Below are positions 8,515-16,799 of a stretch of DNA of 35,308 nucleotides, piece by piece. Made by a program: the position numbers and the translations under genes. The stretch lies in assembly GCA_018610125.1 (NCBI GenBank), contig JAHEOI010000383.1, forward strand, positions 1 through 35,308, in the 5' to 3' direction. The stretch is from Verrucomicrobiota bacterium (GTDB taxonomy: Bacteria > Verrucomicrobiota > Verrucomicrobiia > Limisphaerales > JAHEOI01). Under the pieces are notes generated by a model. The model ran no database searches. It had not been told where the DNA came from and saw only the letters and a list, made by a program, of their open reading frames with translations. Every line of letters begins with the position of its first letter. Position 1 is the stretch's first letter.

Positions 8515-10044
8515 TTACTTATTTTCCAAAAACGAATTAAGCCCCATACGCTCGACTTGGAGGCCTTTCGGGATAAGGAGGCGATCCAAGATGACAAACA
8601 ATCCTTGGATAAGAATTGCCAACAGCGCCGCCGGGACCGCCCCTTGCAGAATGGTCCCGGGAGCGTTAAGATTCAAGCCGCTGATGATCGGCTGTCCCAA
8701 GCCCCCCGCACCGATAAGCGCCGCCAAGGTCGCTGTCCCGACATTAATGACGGCGCTTGTCTTCACGCCGGCAAGTATGGTTGCCGAGGCCATCGGGAGC
8801 TCGACCTTTAAGAGCCTAGTGCGCCAATCCAATCCCAAAGCAATGGCCGATTCGCGGATGGATCTCGGCAGGCTCTGCAGGCCGGACGCCGTATTGCGGA
8901 CAATCGGAAGCAAGCTGTAGAGAAAGAGCGCCAGAATCGCCGTCAACGGGCTGATCCCCAAGAACGGGATCGATACCAGGATTGCCAGCAACGCCAACGA
9001 AGGGATTGTCTGCACCACGCCGGCGGCGCCCAACACGCCATTGCCGAGCCACCCCGGATAGCTTGCAATGATTCCCAACGGGATCCCGACAACGACGGCG
9101 GCGGCCATTGAAATCCCTACCAGATAGAGATGCTCAAGCGTCCGGCTCGGTATCGGGCGAACCCAGTCGAGCCGACCCTCAGCGTAAGAGGCATGGCTCG
9201 ATTCCCGGCCAAAAAAGGCCATTGCGGCTTCGGTGTAATCATCTGTCCGCTCCGCTTTCGCGTTGAGACGGGTCATCATTGTGCTGTCGATCCGGCCCCC
9301 AAGCCCATTAATCGCCCGCTTAACCCGTGAGGCAAGATTGGTTCGATACAGGAAGACAGCTTGGTACGCCGGAAAGAAGTTTCGGTCGTCCTCGAGCACC
9401 GTCAGGTTATAATCGGCAATCTTGGCATCGGTGGAATAGGCATCTTTGACATCGATCGTTCCATCTCGAAGGGCTGTGTAACCGAGCGCATGATCAACGG
9501 TACGCACATCGGTCATGGTGAGATTGTAACGGTTCGTCAACGGATGCCATCCATCATTCCGATTCATGAATTCATGGGTTAAGCCGACTGTCAGTTCGGG
9601 ATGCTCCCGAAGATCGCTGATCGCCTCGATATCGAGACGCCTCGCGTGCTCACGCCGCATCACGAGAGCATAGGTGTTATTGAATCCCAGCGCCTCGCTC
9701 ACCCCGATTCCCTGCGACACCAGCGCTTGACGGATCGCTTCGATCCCCGAAATCGAGCTTTCCTTCAGGATCTGTTCTCGAATAGTCCCGGTGTACTCCG
9801 GATAGAGTGCGATTTGACCGTTCTTCAATGCGCGCCAGAGCACAATGGTACCGCCCATGCCCTGATGATGGACCACGTCAACGGTTTGTCGCTCCAACAG
9901 TATTCGGGCAATCTCACCGAGGACATACGATTCCGTAAACTTCTTGGAGCCAATGTGGACCTCCCGGGCGGCAGACCTGCCATCCGCGGCGCCCATCAGG
10001 AGTCCCATGCCGGCCAAAAGCAACGAAACAGGATAGCGTCTCAT
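8515..10044 (-). CDS. Fused substrate-binding protein/permease of a betaine-choline-ergothioneine type ABC importer
   Basis: The product has 509 residues. Residues 1-27 are a signal peptide or anchor (MRRYPVSLLLAGMGLLMGAA). Residues about 28-295 are an OpuC/ProX-type binding domain with the hallmarks GSKKFTES, YPEYTGT and DAYSTD. Residues about 310-500 are an OpuB/ProW-type permease with several membrane helices. This class carries quaternary-amine compounds: glycine betaine, choline, carnitine or, in EgtU, ergothioneine. In EgtU as I know it the permease comes first and the binding domain second; here the order is reversed. The ATG at 10044 overlaps the ATPase gene stop as ATGA. An upstream in-frame start at 10110 would put 22 residues before the signal peptide, so I reject it. 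With egtD in the same operon, ergothioneine or its precursor hercynine (histidine betaine) is a reasonable but unproven substrate. Confidence 0.85.
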   Translation of the reverse strand: MRRYPVSLLLAGMGLLMGAADGRSAAREVHIGSKKFTESYVLGEIARILLERQTVDVVHHQGMGGTIVLWRALKNGQIALYPEYTGTIREQILKESSISGIEAIRQALVSQGIGVSEALGFNNTYALVMRREHARRLDIEAISDLREHPELTVGLTHEFMNRNDGWHPLTNRYNLTMTDVRTVDHALGYTALRDGTIDVKDAYSTDAKIADYNLTVLEDDRNFFPAYQAVFLYRTNLASRVKRAINGLGGRIDSTMMTRLNAKAERTDDYTEAAMAFFGRESSHASYAEGRLDWVRPIPSRTLEHLYLVGISMAAAVVVGIPLGIIASYPGWLGNGVLGAAGVVQTIPSLALLAILVSIPFLGISPLTAILALFLYSLLPIVRNTASGLQSLPRSIRESAIALGLDWRTRLLKVELPMASATILAGVKTSAVINVGTATLAALIGAGGLGQPIISGLNLNAPGTILQGAVPAALLAILIQGLFVILDRLLIPKGLQVERMGLNSFLENK

Positions 10045-10775
10045 AAAAATGACAATGTTCGCTGCGCCGCCAGAAAGTCCGAGACAAACGGCTCGGCCGG
10101 CGACTCCCAAAGCGCTTGGAACGTCCCGACTTGAACTACTCGCCCCGACTCGAGCAACACGATCCGATCGCCGAAATACGCCGCCTCTGCCATATCATGC
10201 GTGACCAGCACAACCGTTCGCTGCAGCCGTTGAAAGATCGCCCGCAGCTCTTGCTGCAAATTCGCCCGCACTATTGGATCGAGGGCTGCCAATGGCTCGT
10301 CCAGCAAAAGGAGCTCCGGGTCCAAGATCAGCGCGCGCATCAAGCTGACCCGCTGGCGTTGTCCCCCGGAGAGCTGAACCGGATATCGTGCCAGCGCCCC
10401 TTCGGGAAATTTGGTCAATTCACAAAGCCAAGCAAGCCGGGCTTGATTTGTCTCTTCGGAGTAGCCCAAATACCGTGCCATCAACAAAACATTGTCGCGG
10501 ACCGTCATGTGTGGGAAGAGTCCCCCATCCTGGACAACATAGCCAATGCGACGTCGAATCTCAATGGCGTTGCCCTGATTCACATCCCGGTCTGCGACGC
10601 GAACGCGACCGCGCGTCGGAGAAATCAGAAAAAGGAGAAGCCTTAGCAATGTCGATTTGCCGCATCCACTCGGCCCGATCAGTGCGATCGTCCTTCCTTG
10701 CGGCAGGCTCAACGTAACCTCATTCAGCGCGACGTGCTCGCCAAAAGAGACCGTAACCTTTTCAAATGTCACCAT
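10041..10775 (-). CDS. ABC importer ATP-binding subunit, betaine/ergothioneine type
   Basis: The 244-residue ATPase has Walker A GPSGCGKST, the Q-loop in YVVQDGGLFP, signature LSGGQRQRV, Walker B LLLLDEPLAALD and the H-loop in VTHD. It powers import through the fused binding-protein/permease encoded next. It lacks the C-terminal CBS pair found in osmosensing OpuA/ProV-type ATPases, which argues against ionic-strength gating. The start at 10775 gives the usual beginning MVTFEKVTVSFG. A longer frame from 10838 would add 21 unconserved residues. The start overlaps the end of the egtD-like gene by 14 nt, and the stop overlaps the next start by 4 nt, so the three genes are translationally coupled. 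Confidence 0.92.
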   Translation of the reverse strand: MVTFEKVTVSFGEHVALNEVTLSLPQGRTIALIGPSGCGKSTLLRLLLFLISPTRGRVRVADRDVNQGNAIEIRRRIGYVVQDGGLFPHMTVRDNVLLMARYLGYSEETNQARLAWLCELTKFPEGALARYPVQLSGGQRQRVSLMRALILDPELLLLDEPLAALDPIVRANLQQELRAIFQRLQRTVVLVTHDMAEAAYFGDRIVLLESGRVVQVGTFQALWESPAEPFVSDFLAAQRTLSFL

Positions 10776-11760
10776 GCGTTTCGCTGAGAAGGTACTGCAC
10801 ACTGAAATAGCGCTGCTCATCCATCCAGACCTTTTCAAGGCGATAACCCGACCGGTGGATTAACGATTGAAATCCGCCCAATGTGTATTTGTAAGAATGC
10901 TCCACCGTAACCGGCTCGTTCGGCTCAAAGTTGACCGTAACACCCGCAAGGGTAATTGTTTGCCGACACGTGCTCACGAGCTGGTTCTCGACACGCCCGG
11001 CTTCCGCATTGTAAAACGCCCGGTGACGGAAGGCGTCGAGGTCAAACCCCGCTTGCAGTTCACGATTGGCGCGAGCGAGGATATTCTTGATAAAGCGAGC
11101 AGTGATCCCACGGGGATCGTTGTAAGCAGATTCCATCACAGAGCGCTCTTTTTGAAGATCCATGCCCAACAGAAAGGCATCCCCAGGATTACTTATTACG
11201 GCAAAACGTTTCAGGAAGGAAACGACCTCGCCCGGCTCAAAATTGCCGATCGTCGAGCCCGGAAAGAAGAAGACCGTTCGCTGAAACGCTCGCGTCGGCG
11301 TTGGAAGCTTAAGGGGCTTATGATAATCGGCGCAGACCGGCAACACCTCCGTTCGCGGATGACGTCGGCGGATGTCATGGGCCACCTCGATAAGCTGCTG
11401 CTTCGAAATATCGATCGGTATATAGGCAACGCAATCCTCCAATGCGCTCAAGAGCAGCTCGGTCTTGGCGCTGCTGCCGCTCCCCAGGTCGACCAGCACC
11501 GCATTCGGTCCGATCGCGCTCACAATTTCATTCAGGCAGCCTTTAAGGATCGATGTCTCCACCCGTGTCGGGTAATACTCTTCAAGCCCACAGATTTGCT
11601 CAAAGAGATCGGCTCCGACATCGTCGTAGAGGTACTTGCAAGGGACCCACTTCGGCAAATTTTGGAGCCCTGTCAAAAGGTCGCGCTGGAAATCGCTCGG
11701 GGTCGGCTCCACATCGTGAAGCACCACCTTCTCTTCGTGCGTCTCGCTGCCATGCTCCAT
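10762..11760 (-). CDS. egtD: L-histidine N-alpha-methyltransferase, EgtD type
   Basis: This 332-residue enzyme matches EgtD, which trimethylates the alpha-amino group of histidine with three SAM to give hercynine, the first step of ergothioneine synthesis. Visible hallmarks are KYLYDDVGADLFEQI, EEYYPTR, SAM motif I VDLGSGSSAKT (90-100), FPGSTIGNF (about 167-174, holding the Asn that contacts the histidine substrate in the family) and VEHSYKY with the E-x-S pair used for imidazole recognition. The length fits the roughly 320-residue family norm from the ATG at 11760. A GTG at 11883 would add 41 unconserved residues, and neither start has a strong ribosome binding site. The egtB gene (sulfoxide synthase) is not in the window. 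The neighbouring ABC importer genes overlap downstream, so the cell may import, make or exchange ergothioneine or hercynine. Confidence 0.88.
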   Translation of the reverse strand: MEHGSETHEEKVVLHDVEPTPSDFQRDLLTGLQNLPKWVPCKYLYDDVGADLFEQICGLEEYYPTRVETSILKGCLNEIVSAIGPNAVLVDLGSGSSAKTELLLSALEDCVAYIPIDISKQQLIEVAHDIRRRHPRTEVLPVCADYHKPLKLPTPTRAFQRTVFFFPGSTIGNFEPGEVVSFLKRFAVISNPGDAFLLGMDLQKERSVMESAYNDPRGITARFIKNILARANRELQAGFDLDAFRHRAFYNAEAGRVENQLVSTCRQTITLAGVTVNFEPNEPVTVEHSYKYTLGGFQSLIHRSGYRLEKVWMDEQRYFSVQYLLSETHGDI

Positions 11761-12202
11761 ATCATGCTCTGTCCCACAATGCCGGTCCGATATCGGCCGG
11801 ACCGGATTCCTCACCTTATTCTCAAATGCGCCCTCAAGCAGTGCCTGTATCGCGCCTTCATCAACTTTGGCAAGCTTAAACACCTCTCCATCACGTCACA
11901 AGCACAAAGCCTGCCCGGCGCGGTCACAAGCCCTATTTTTTGAGCGCGCCACTTGACATATTCCGCCAAACAGAAAAAAAAGAGAGACCGAGTCATGATA
12001 ACCGGTCCGGATGTTATGTTTGGCAAACAGCCTATAGGGACACTCCGACACTTTTTTGGGCGGCGGGAAGCTGTAATTCAGCCGCTCCCCTCAATGGCGG
12101 GAGTGGAACAACCCGAGGGATGGGACACACGCCCAAATCGGCGCAAGCGAATTTGGTTGAGAAGAACGGTCTATTGGAGGGCGATCTTGGAGGGCGATCA
12201 GC
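11761..12202. other. Divergent intergenic region between egtD and the symporter genes
   Basis: The region should hold promoters in both directions. A 13-base palindrome, TGTTTG-G-CAAACA at 12017-12029, is a candidate operator, with a TATAGG at 12033-12038 just after it. A perfect TTGACA stands at 11953-11958, but no -10 box follows at the proper distance (an A-tract is there instead). The Shine-Dalgarno GGAGGG at 12189-12194 serves the small forward gene. Assigning a promoter would be a guess. Confidence 0.35.
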
Positions 12203-12550
12203 GTGTTATCAATCACGCTCGCGTTATCGATCACGCTCTTGGGGGCCGGCCTATCACCCGCTGTCAACTTGGCACGCGCTCAGGAATCTCCAATCCACAG
12301 CGGGATGGCTCGCGTTCATCCGACCGTCGCCAAGCACGGTATGGTGGCCACGCAGGAGGCCACCGCCACACATGGACATTACTACGGGTCTAGCGACCCG
12401 CGCCGAACCGGCGGACTGACACTCGGTATTGAAGCATGGCTTATGGAAGCGAGCGCTTTCCCAATCACGACATGGGTTTGGTTGCTGGCGCCAATGGCGC
12501 TGGTGCTGGCACTCTCCATCATCACCTTCTTCATGGAAGATCGAGACTGA
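12203..12550 (+). CDS. Small exported membrane-anchored protein coupled to the symporter
   Basis: The GTG start at 12203 sits 8 nt after a strong Shine-Dalgarno (GGAGGG, 12189-12194), which makes this small frame credible. Of the 115 residues, 1-26 are a signal peptide with a clean signal peptidase I site (ARA before Q27). Residues about 30-75 are hydrophilic with several histidines (HPTVAKHG, THGHYY). Residues about 85-109 form a membrane helix (FPITTWVWLLAPMALVLALS) followed by a short acidic tail MEDRD. I do not recognise a family. It ends 6 nt before the sodium/proline symporter start, so the two are probably translated together. It may be an accessory subunit, or a periplasmic metal- or pH-sensitive partner; both ideas are inference. 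Confidence 0.65.
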   Translation: MLSITLALSITLLGAGLSPAVNLARAQESPIHSGMARVHPTVAKHGMVATQEATATHGHYYGSSDPRRTGGLTLGIEAWLMEASAFPITTWVWLLAPMALVLALSIITFFMEDRD

Positions 12551-12556
12551 ACGATT

Positions 12557-14041
12557 ATGCCGCTTCCGGAACTGATCACCTTTGCTCTCTACCTCATCGG
12601 GATGCTGATCGTCGGGATCATTTTCTATCGGATGACCGGCAACCTTTCCGATTATATCCTTGGAGGACGAAAGCTTGGAGGGGCTGTCAGCGCACTCAGC
12701 GCGGGGGCGTCCGACATGAGCGGATGGCTGTTGCTCGGGTTGCCGGGGGCCGTCTATGTCAGTGGGATCAATCAATCCTGGATCGCTATCGGCCTGGTCT
12801 CGGGGGCCTACCTCAATTGGCAATTCGTGGCCAAGCGGCTTCGCCGCTACACCCAGCTCGCCAGTGACTCCCTGACGCTTCCGGATTATCTCGAAAACCG
12901 TTTCCAAGATCGTTCCCGGTTATTGCGTATCATTTCCGCGCTCGTCATTCTGGTGTTTTTTACCGTCTACACCGCGTCCGGACTGGTTGCCGGGGCACGC
13001 CTCTTCGAGAGCACCTTTGACATCGATTACCGCATTGCCCTCGGCGTCGGCCTGCTCGTCATCGTCTCTTACACCTTCCTTGGCGGCTTCCTGGCCGTGA
13101 GCTGGACCGATTTTGTGCAAGGGACGTTGATGTTCTTCGCATTGGTCATTGCCCCGATCGTTGCCATTCAAGAGCTTGGAGGCTGGAATGCCGTGGTACG
13201 AGAGGCTTCGAACATCAAGGGCGGCTCGATCGATATCTTCCACGACACGGGAAGAGTGGGAATCATTTCATTGATGGCATGGGGCCTGGGCTATTTCGGC
13301 CAACCTCACATCCTTGCGCGCTTTATGGCGATTCGCTCGCCTCGTCTCGTTCCACAGGCCCGGCTCATTGCCATGGTCTGGATGGTCTTAAGCATCCTGG
13401 GGGCCATTTTCGTCGGCTTCATCGGGATCGCCTTCTTTCATGACTCCCCGATCGATGACTCCGAGACCGTCTTTATCCGGCTCACACAGGCTCTCTTTAA
13501 CCCATGGATCTCAGGCATCCTTTTGGCCGCTATCCTTTCAGCCATCATGAGCACAGTCGATTCCCAGCTTCTGGTTTGCTCCAGCGCCATCACCGAGGAC
13601 TTTTATAAGTCCTTCCTGCGTCGATCGGCCGACGAGAAGGAGCTCGTTTGGATCGGAAGGGCTTCGGTGATCGTGATTGCCGTGATCGCACTGGGCATCG
13701 CCGCCGACCCGGAAAGTAAGGTGCTCGACCTGGTGGCGAACGCATGGGCCGGCTTCGGGGCATCATTCGGGCCCGTGATTCTCCTTTCCCTATTCTGGAA
13801 AGGGATGACACGTAGCGGCGCCCTTGCCGGAATGGTGGTTGGCGCCGTAACCGTCGTCGTGTGGATCCAGCTCGAGGGCGGTCTCTTTGAAATCTATGAG
13901 ATCCTCCCGGGATTCCTCCTAAGCAGCCTTGCCATCATTCTCCTAAGCCTCCTTGAGGGCGGTCCGAATGCCACAATCCGCCAAGAATTCGAATGGATAA
14001 CCAAAAGAGGCTCGGCAAGCGATCCAATCCCACCGGCATAA
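12557..14041 (+). CDS. putP: Sodium/proline symporter, SSS family
   Basis: The protein has 494 residues, close to the 502 of E. coli PutP, with about 13 membrane helices spread along the sequence. PutP-like blocks include LSAGASDMSGWLLLGLPGA, SLTLPDYLENRF, VSYTFLGGFLAVSWTDFVQG and, near residue 335, AIMSTVDSQLLVCSSAITED. The last block corresponds to the helix carrying the Na2-site Ser/Thr in this family. It imports proline with Na+ across the inner membrane, for use as nutrient or osmoprotectant. The small exported protein is encoded 6 nt upstream. Substrate calls within the SSS family by eye are less certain than the family itself; another amino or organic acid is possible. The gene is convergent with the sulfatase gene. 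Confidence 0.87.
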   Translation: MPLPELITFALYLIGMLIVGIIFYRMTGNLSDYILGGRKLGGAVSALSAGASDMSGWLLLGLPGAVYVSGINQSWIAIGLVSGAYLNWQFVAKRLRRYTQLASDSLTLPDYLENRFQDRSRLLRIISALVILVFFTVYTASGLVAGARLFESTFDIDYRIALGVGLLVIVSYTFLGGFLAVSWTDFVQGTLMFFALVIAPIVAIQELGGWNAVVREASNIKGGSIDIFHDTGRVGIISLMAWGLGYFGQPHILARFMAIRSPRLVPQARLIAMVWMVLSILGAIFVGFIGIAFFHDSPIDDSETVFIRLTQALFNPWISGILLAAILSAIMSTVDSQLLVCSSAITEDFYKSFLRRSADEKELVWIGRASVIVIAVIALGIAADPESKVLDLVANAWAGFGASFGPVILLSLFWKGMTRSGALAGMVVGAVTVVVWIQLEGGLFEIYEILPGFLLSSLAIILLSLLEGGPNATIRQEFEWITKRGSASDPIPPA

Positions 14042-14122
14042 TGGGCTTCTCTCTACCAAGTTTCGGGGATCGATCTATGAGGCAGCCAAACCGAACGGGC
14101 AATTCTCAAGATGAGATAAATG

Positions 14123-14192
14123 GGTTTGGATAACGGACGCCAAGGAGGTGGGGGTGGGGAACCCCGCTGAAAAACGTACCGTTACCCAAACC
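14123..14192. terminator. Long inverted repeat between convergent genes, possible bidirectional terminator
   Basis: GGTTTGGATAACGG (14123-14136) pairs with CCGTTACCCAAACC (14179-14192) over 14 positions with one mismatch. The 42-base loop contains a small GC hairpin, GGGG-AA-CCCC. It lies 82 nt after the symporter stop and before the converging sulfatase stop. There is no clean T-run, so intrinsic termination is uncertain; the structure could protect 3' ends instead. Confidence 0.4.
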
Positions 14193-14274
14193 ACTATAAT
14201 CTTTACCACCTTTCTCCTGTGTTGTCCAGTCTCATTTAAGAAAAAATTTTCGATTTTTGCCGCCGTTTCGCTGC

Positions 14275-14330
14275 CTTTCAACGCCGCCTTTCAACGCCGC
14301 CTTTCAACGCCGCCTTTCAACGCCGCCTTT
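14275..14330. repeat. 13-bp tandem repeat, four copies
   Basis: The unit CTTTCAACGCCGC occurs without change at 14275, 14288, 14301 and 14314, followed by a four-base partial copy. It ends 10 nt before the sulfatase stop codon on the reverse strand. The perfect identity suggests recent slippage expansion and likely strain-to-strain variation. It is non-coding in both gene frames. Confidence 0.85.
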
Positions 14331-14340
14331 GGACCCGCTC

Positions 14341-15795
14341 TCAGTGGGATAATCGGAGCGGTACCGGTTGAGAAACGGTTCCAACCGCTCGTTGATTTTC
14401 GCCGCGATCATCCGCTTCTCCGAGCTCCTTGCGGCCCTTCTTTGCCAACCTCCGTAAGCGTTTGACGATACCCGGGTGGCGAGAGGCGATGTTTTCCGTT
14501 TCGGCGACATCCTTTTTCAGGTCAAAGAGCTTTAAGGGGTGATGGCCCTTTGGTAGGTGCAATTTCCATCTGCCTGAACGCACTGCCTGAAGCTGATCAA
14601 CATGGTAATAATAAAACACGTCATGTGGGGATTCGGCATCCGCGGCACCGGTTAGAATCGGGCGGATATCCTGCCCATCGATAATGCGGTCCTGCGGAGG
14701 GGCAGCACCGGCAAGCCGAGCCAATGTGGGCATGAGATCCATGGAGGTCACCAATGCATCGGAAGATTCGCCCGCTGGAATGTTGCCTGGCCACCGGACA
14801 ACACAAGGGACTCGCATCCCGCCTTCCATCGTGGTGTACCCCCAACCTCCCAAAGGTTGATTCCTCCCTTGAGGCGGCTGCCGTTTCGGCGCTCCGTTAT
14901 CCGAGGTCCACAAAATCACGGTTTCTTGTTCCAGCTCCAAAGCTTTCAGAGCGGCCATTATCTGGCCGGTTGACCAATCGATCTCCTCGACGGCATCGCC
15001 ATAGGCGCCGTTCTCCGAATGACCTTTGAAGGCTTTGCTGGCAAATGGATGGCTGGTGCTGCCCGGCATCGAATGCGCCAGATAGAGGAGGAACGGGCGG
15101 TCCTCATGGTTTCGGATGAACCGAATCGCCTCCGAGGTGTAGCGTTTCGTCAGGGTGCTTCGATTCGCCGGGGCTTCAATGACCTTTTCATTTCGCATCA
15201 ACGGCAACGGCGGCCAATTTTTTCCCTCACGCTGGGTCATATCGTCGCTGTAAGGGATACCGTAATAATAATCAAATCCTTGTCGGGTCGGCAGGAAAAC
15301 CGGTTGGTCTCCCAAATGCCACTTACCGATGCAGGCAGTGGCATAACCCTCTTCTTTTAGCACCTCGGCGACCGTGACTTCGTCGGGATGCAAGCCAAAC
15401 CGCGAGACCGGCCTCAAGACCGCTCCATCCGTTTCCTGCATTCCAACCCGACGCGCATAACAACCGGTCATCAAGCTTGCCCGAGACGGCGTGCAGACAC
15501 CGGCAGTCATGTAAAAGCTCGTCAGCTTCATCCCCTCACGCGCCAGGCGATCCACATTCGGTGTGTGATGAAGTTTTGACCCGAAACAGCCGATGTCACC
15601 ATACCCCAGGTTATCGCAGAGAATCAGGATGAAATTCGGCGGCCTATCTTCTTGCGAAGCCTCGGCAGCTTGCCCCAAAAGCGAAAACAAAAGCAAGCCC
15701 CCTAGAAAAAGCCGAGACCGCTTCGCTCCGCACAAGATGCTTCCCGTTACCCGGCACAAACCGGACGATTGCCTTGGTTTCATTATCTTTTCCAT
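14341..15795 (-). CDS. Exported type I sulfatase (formylglycine, Cys type)
   Basis: This 484-residue member of the alkaline phosphatase-like sulfatases has an N-terminal signal segment (about 27-46, RLFLGGLLLFSLLGQAAEA) and a metal-site block FILILCDNLGYGDIGCFGS (D61). The sulfatase signature CTPSRASLMTG begins at C101, the residue converted to formylglycine in the family. A second metal block is WTSDNGAPK. It hydrolyses sulfate esters, probably on polysaccharides or glycolipids in the periplasm or outside. A maturase (FGE or anSME) is needed and is not in the window. The Shine-Dalgarno AGGAG, 10 nt before the ATG at 15795, supports this start over the second ATG at 15780. It stands 86 nt after the kinase gene on the same strand, and the substrate cannot be inferred. 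Confidence 0.9.
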   Translation of the reverse strand: MEKIMKPRQSSGLCRVTGSILCGAKRSRLFLGGLLLFSLLGQAAEASQEDRPPNFILILCDNLGYGDIGCFGSKLHHTPNVDRLAREGMKLTSFYMTAGVCTPSRASLMTGCYARRVGMQETDGAVLRPVSRFGLHPDEVTVAEVLKEEGYATACIGKWHLGDQPVFLPTRQGFDYYYGIPYSDDMTQREGKNWPPLPLMRNEKVIEAPANRSTLTKRYTSEAIRFIRNHEDRPFLLYLAHSMPGSTSHPFASKAFKGHSENGAYGDAVEEIDWSTGQIMAALKALELEQETVILWTSDNGAPKRQPPQGRNQPLGGWGYTTMEGGMRVPCVVRWPGNIPAGESSDALVTSMDLMPTLARLAGAAPPQDRIIDGQDIRPILTGAADAESPHDVFYYYHVDQLQAVRSGRWKLHLPKGHHPLKLFDLKKDVAETENIASRHPGIVKRLRRLAKKGRKELGEADDRGENQRAVGTVSQPVPLRLSH

Positions 15796-15881
15796 TGGGG
15801 CTAGACTCCTTTAATATCCATGACCGATTGGCAGCTTCATCGCGTTCGCATTCCCCTGACATTCATCAAACGTGGCCGATT

Positions 15882-16766
15882 TTAGCACTTTGAACAACGT
15901 TTAAGCCTCTTCCTTATGGCTCTCCCCAACCAAGAAAAATCTGTTTGATATAGCCGGCGCCATCGTGCTTTCGGTTGCGCCATCCGGTCAAGACGCCTGT
16001 GCAGCCGCTTGGCCAGAGTTGTTAAGCGATCGATCTCGAGATAGGCCATTAAAAACCGTAGGCGGTCCGTTTGGCTTACCCCTCGAAAGTGTCGATTGAG
16101 GCAATCGAGATCGCGGAGCACTGCTTGCCACCGAAACCAACATCGGCGCATGGACTCGAGGTCGATCAGGCACACGCCAACCTTATCTTCACCGACACTC
16201 CCGGATGAGTCGCTCGCCAATGGACCGCCAATGAACAGGTGCTTGGGATAGAGACTGCTATGGCAAAGGCGATGTCGGTGCATTGCGGCCACGTTGCTTG
16301 CGACTTGACGAACAATGCTTGCCCGGGTCGCCGGCGGAGGCCAACCGAAGCGGCGCCATCGGCGCAAAAGGTCTTCAATCGACACGAAATCCGTGAGTCC
16401 TTTGGTCATCATGACAGCACGCACATTGCCTCCTCCCCGACGCTTGGCGAAATAAACCGGTTCGATCGTCGACAGGCCACGCTCTTGACAATGGCGTATG
16501 TTCCGCCATTCCTTTTCGACCGTTGGAATGCCCGTCCATGGGTGACGTACCGTACGCCACAAAGAGTTCTTCTGAAGCTTGACGAAAACCTCAACGGAGC
16601 CGTCGGTCGGCAGCTTTAGCGTACAGCGGACGACACCGCTCCATCCGCTTCTCCAAGAATCCGGCGGTTCATACCATTCACCGGCAAGCCTCCAGACATT
16701 CTCGAAGTCGTGAATCCCATTGTGCCGGAGAATCTCGTGCCACCCCGACGCGATAAAATCAGCCAT
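15882..16766 (-). CDS. InaA/WaaP-type lipopolysaccharide kinase-like protein
   Basis: The 294-residue protein has a protein-kinase-like layout: ATP Lys in VFVKLQK (about K63), the helix-C Glu in VEKEWRNI (about E84), the catalytic-loop equivalent HRLCHSSLYPKHLFI (about 165-179) and the metal-binding DFG equivalent LIDLES (D202). The loop matches the InaA subgroup (H-x-x-LY-x-KH-x-F). WaaP proper has HRDLY-x-CH, so the usual catalytic Asp is Ser here. WaaP phosphorylates heptose in LPS core; InaA function is poorly known. I infer an envelope glycolipid role. I chose the ATG at 16766; a TTG at 16799, just after the methyltransferase stop, is possible. The methyltransferase gene directly precedes it, so the two likely work together. 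Confidence 0.72.
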   Translation of the reverse strand: MADFIASGWHEILRHNGIHDFENVWRLAGEWYEPPDSWRSGWSGVVRCTLKLPTDGSVEVFVKLQKNSLWRTVRHPWTGIPTVEKEWRNIRHCQERGLSTIEPVYFAKRRGGGNVRAVMMTKGLTDFVSIEDLLRRWRRFGWPPPATRASIVRQVASNVAAMHRHRLCHSSLYPKHLFIGGPLASDSSGSVGEDKVGVCLIDLESMRRCWFRWQAVLRDLDCLNRHFRGVSQTDRLRFLMAYLEIDRLTTLAKRLHRRLDRMAQPKARWRRLYQTDFSWLGRAIRKRLKRCSKC

Positions 16767-16799
16767 GGTCGATTTCGGTGCCGGATCGGCCAAGCTCAA

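Noticed and set aside
10867..11943. Forward frame of 358 residues opposite egtD
   Set aside because: The reverse strand carries unmistakable EgtD motifs; this frame has none.
11953..11981. Forward promoter starting at a perfect TTGACA
   Set aside because: The region where the -10 should be is an A-tract without a TATAAT-like box, so no promoter is called.
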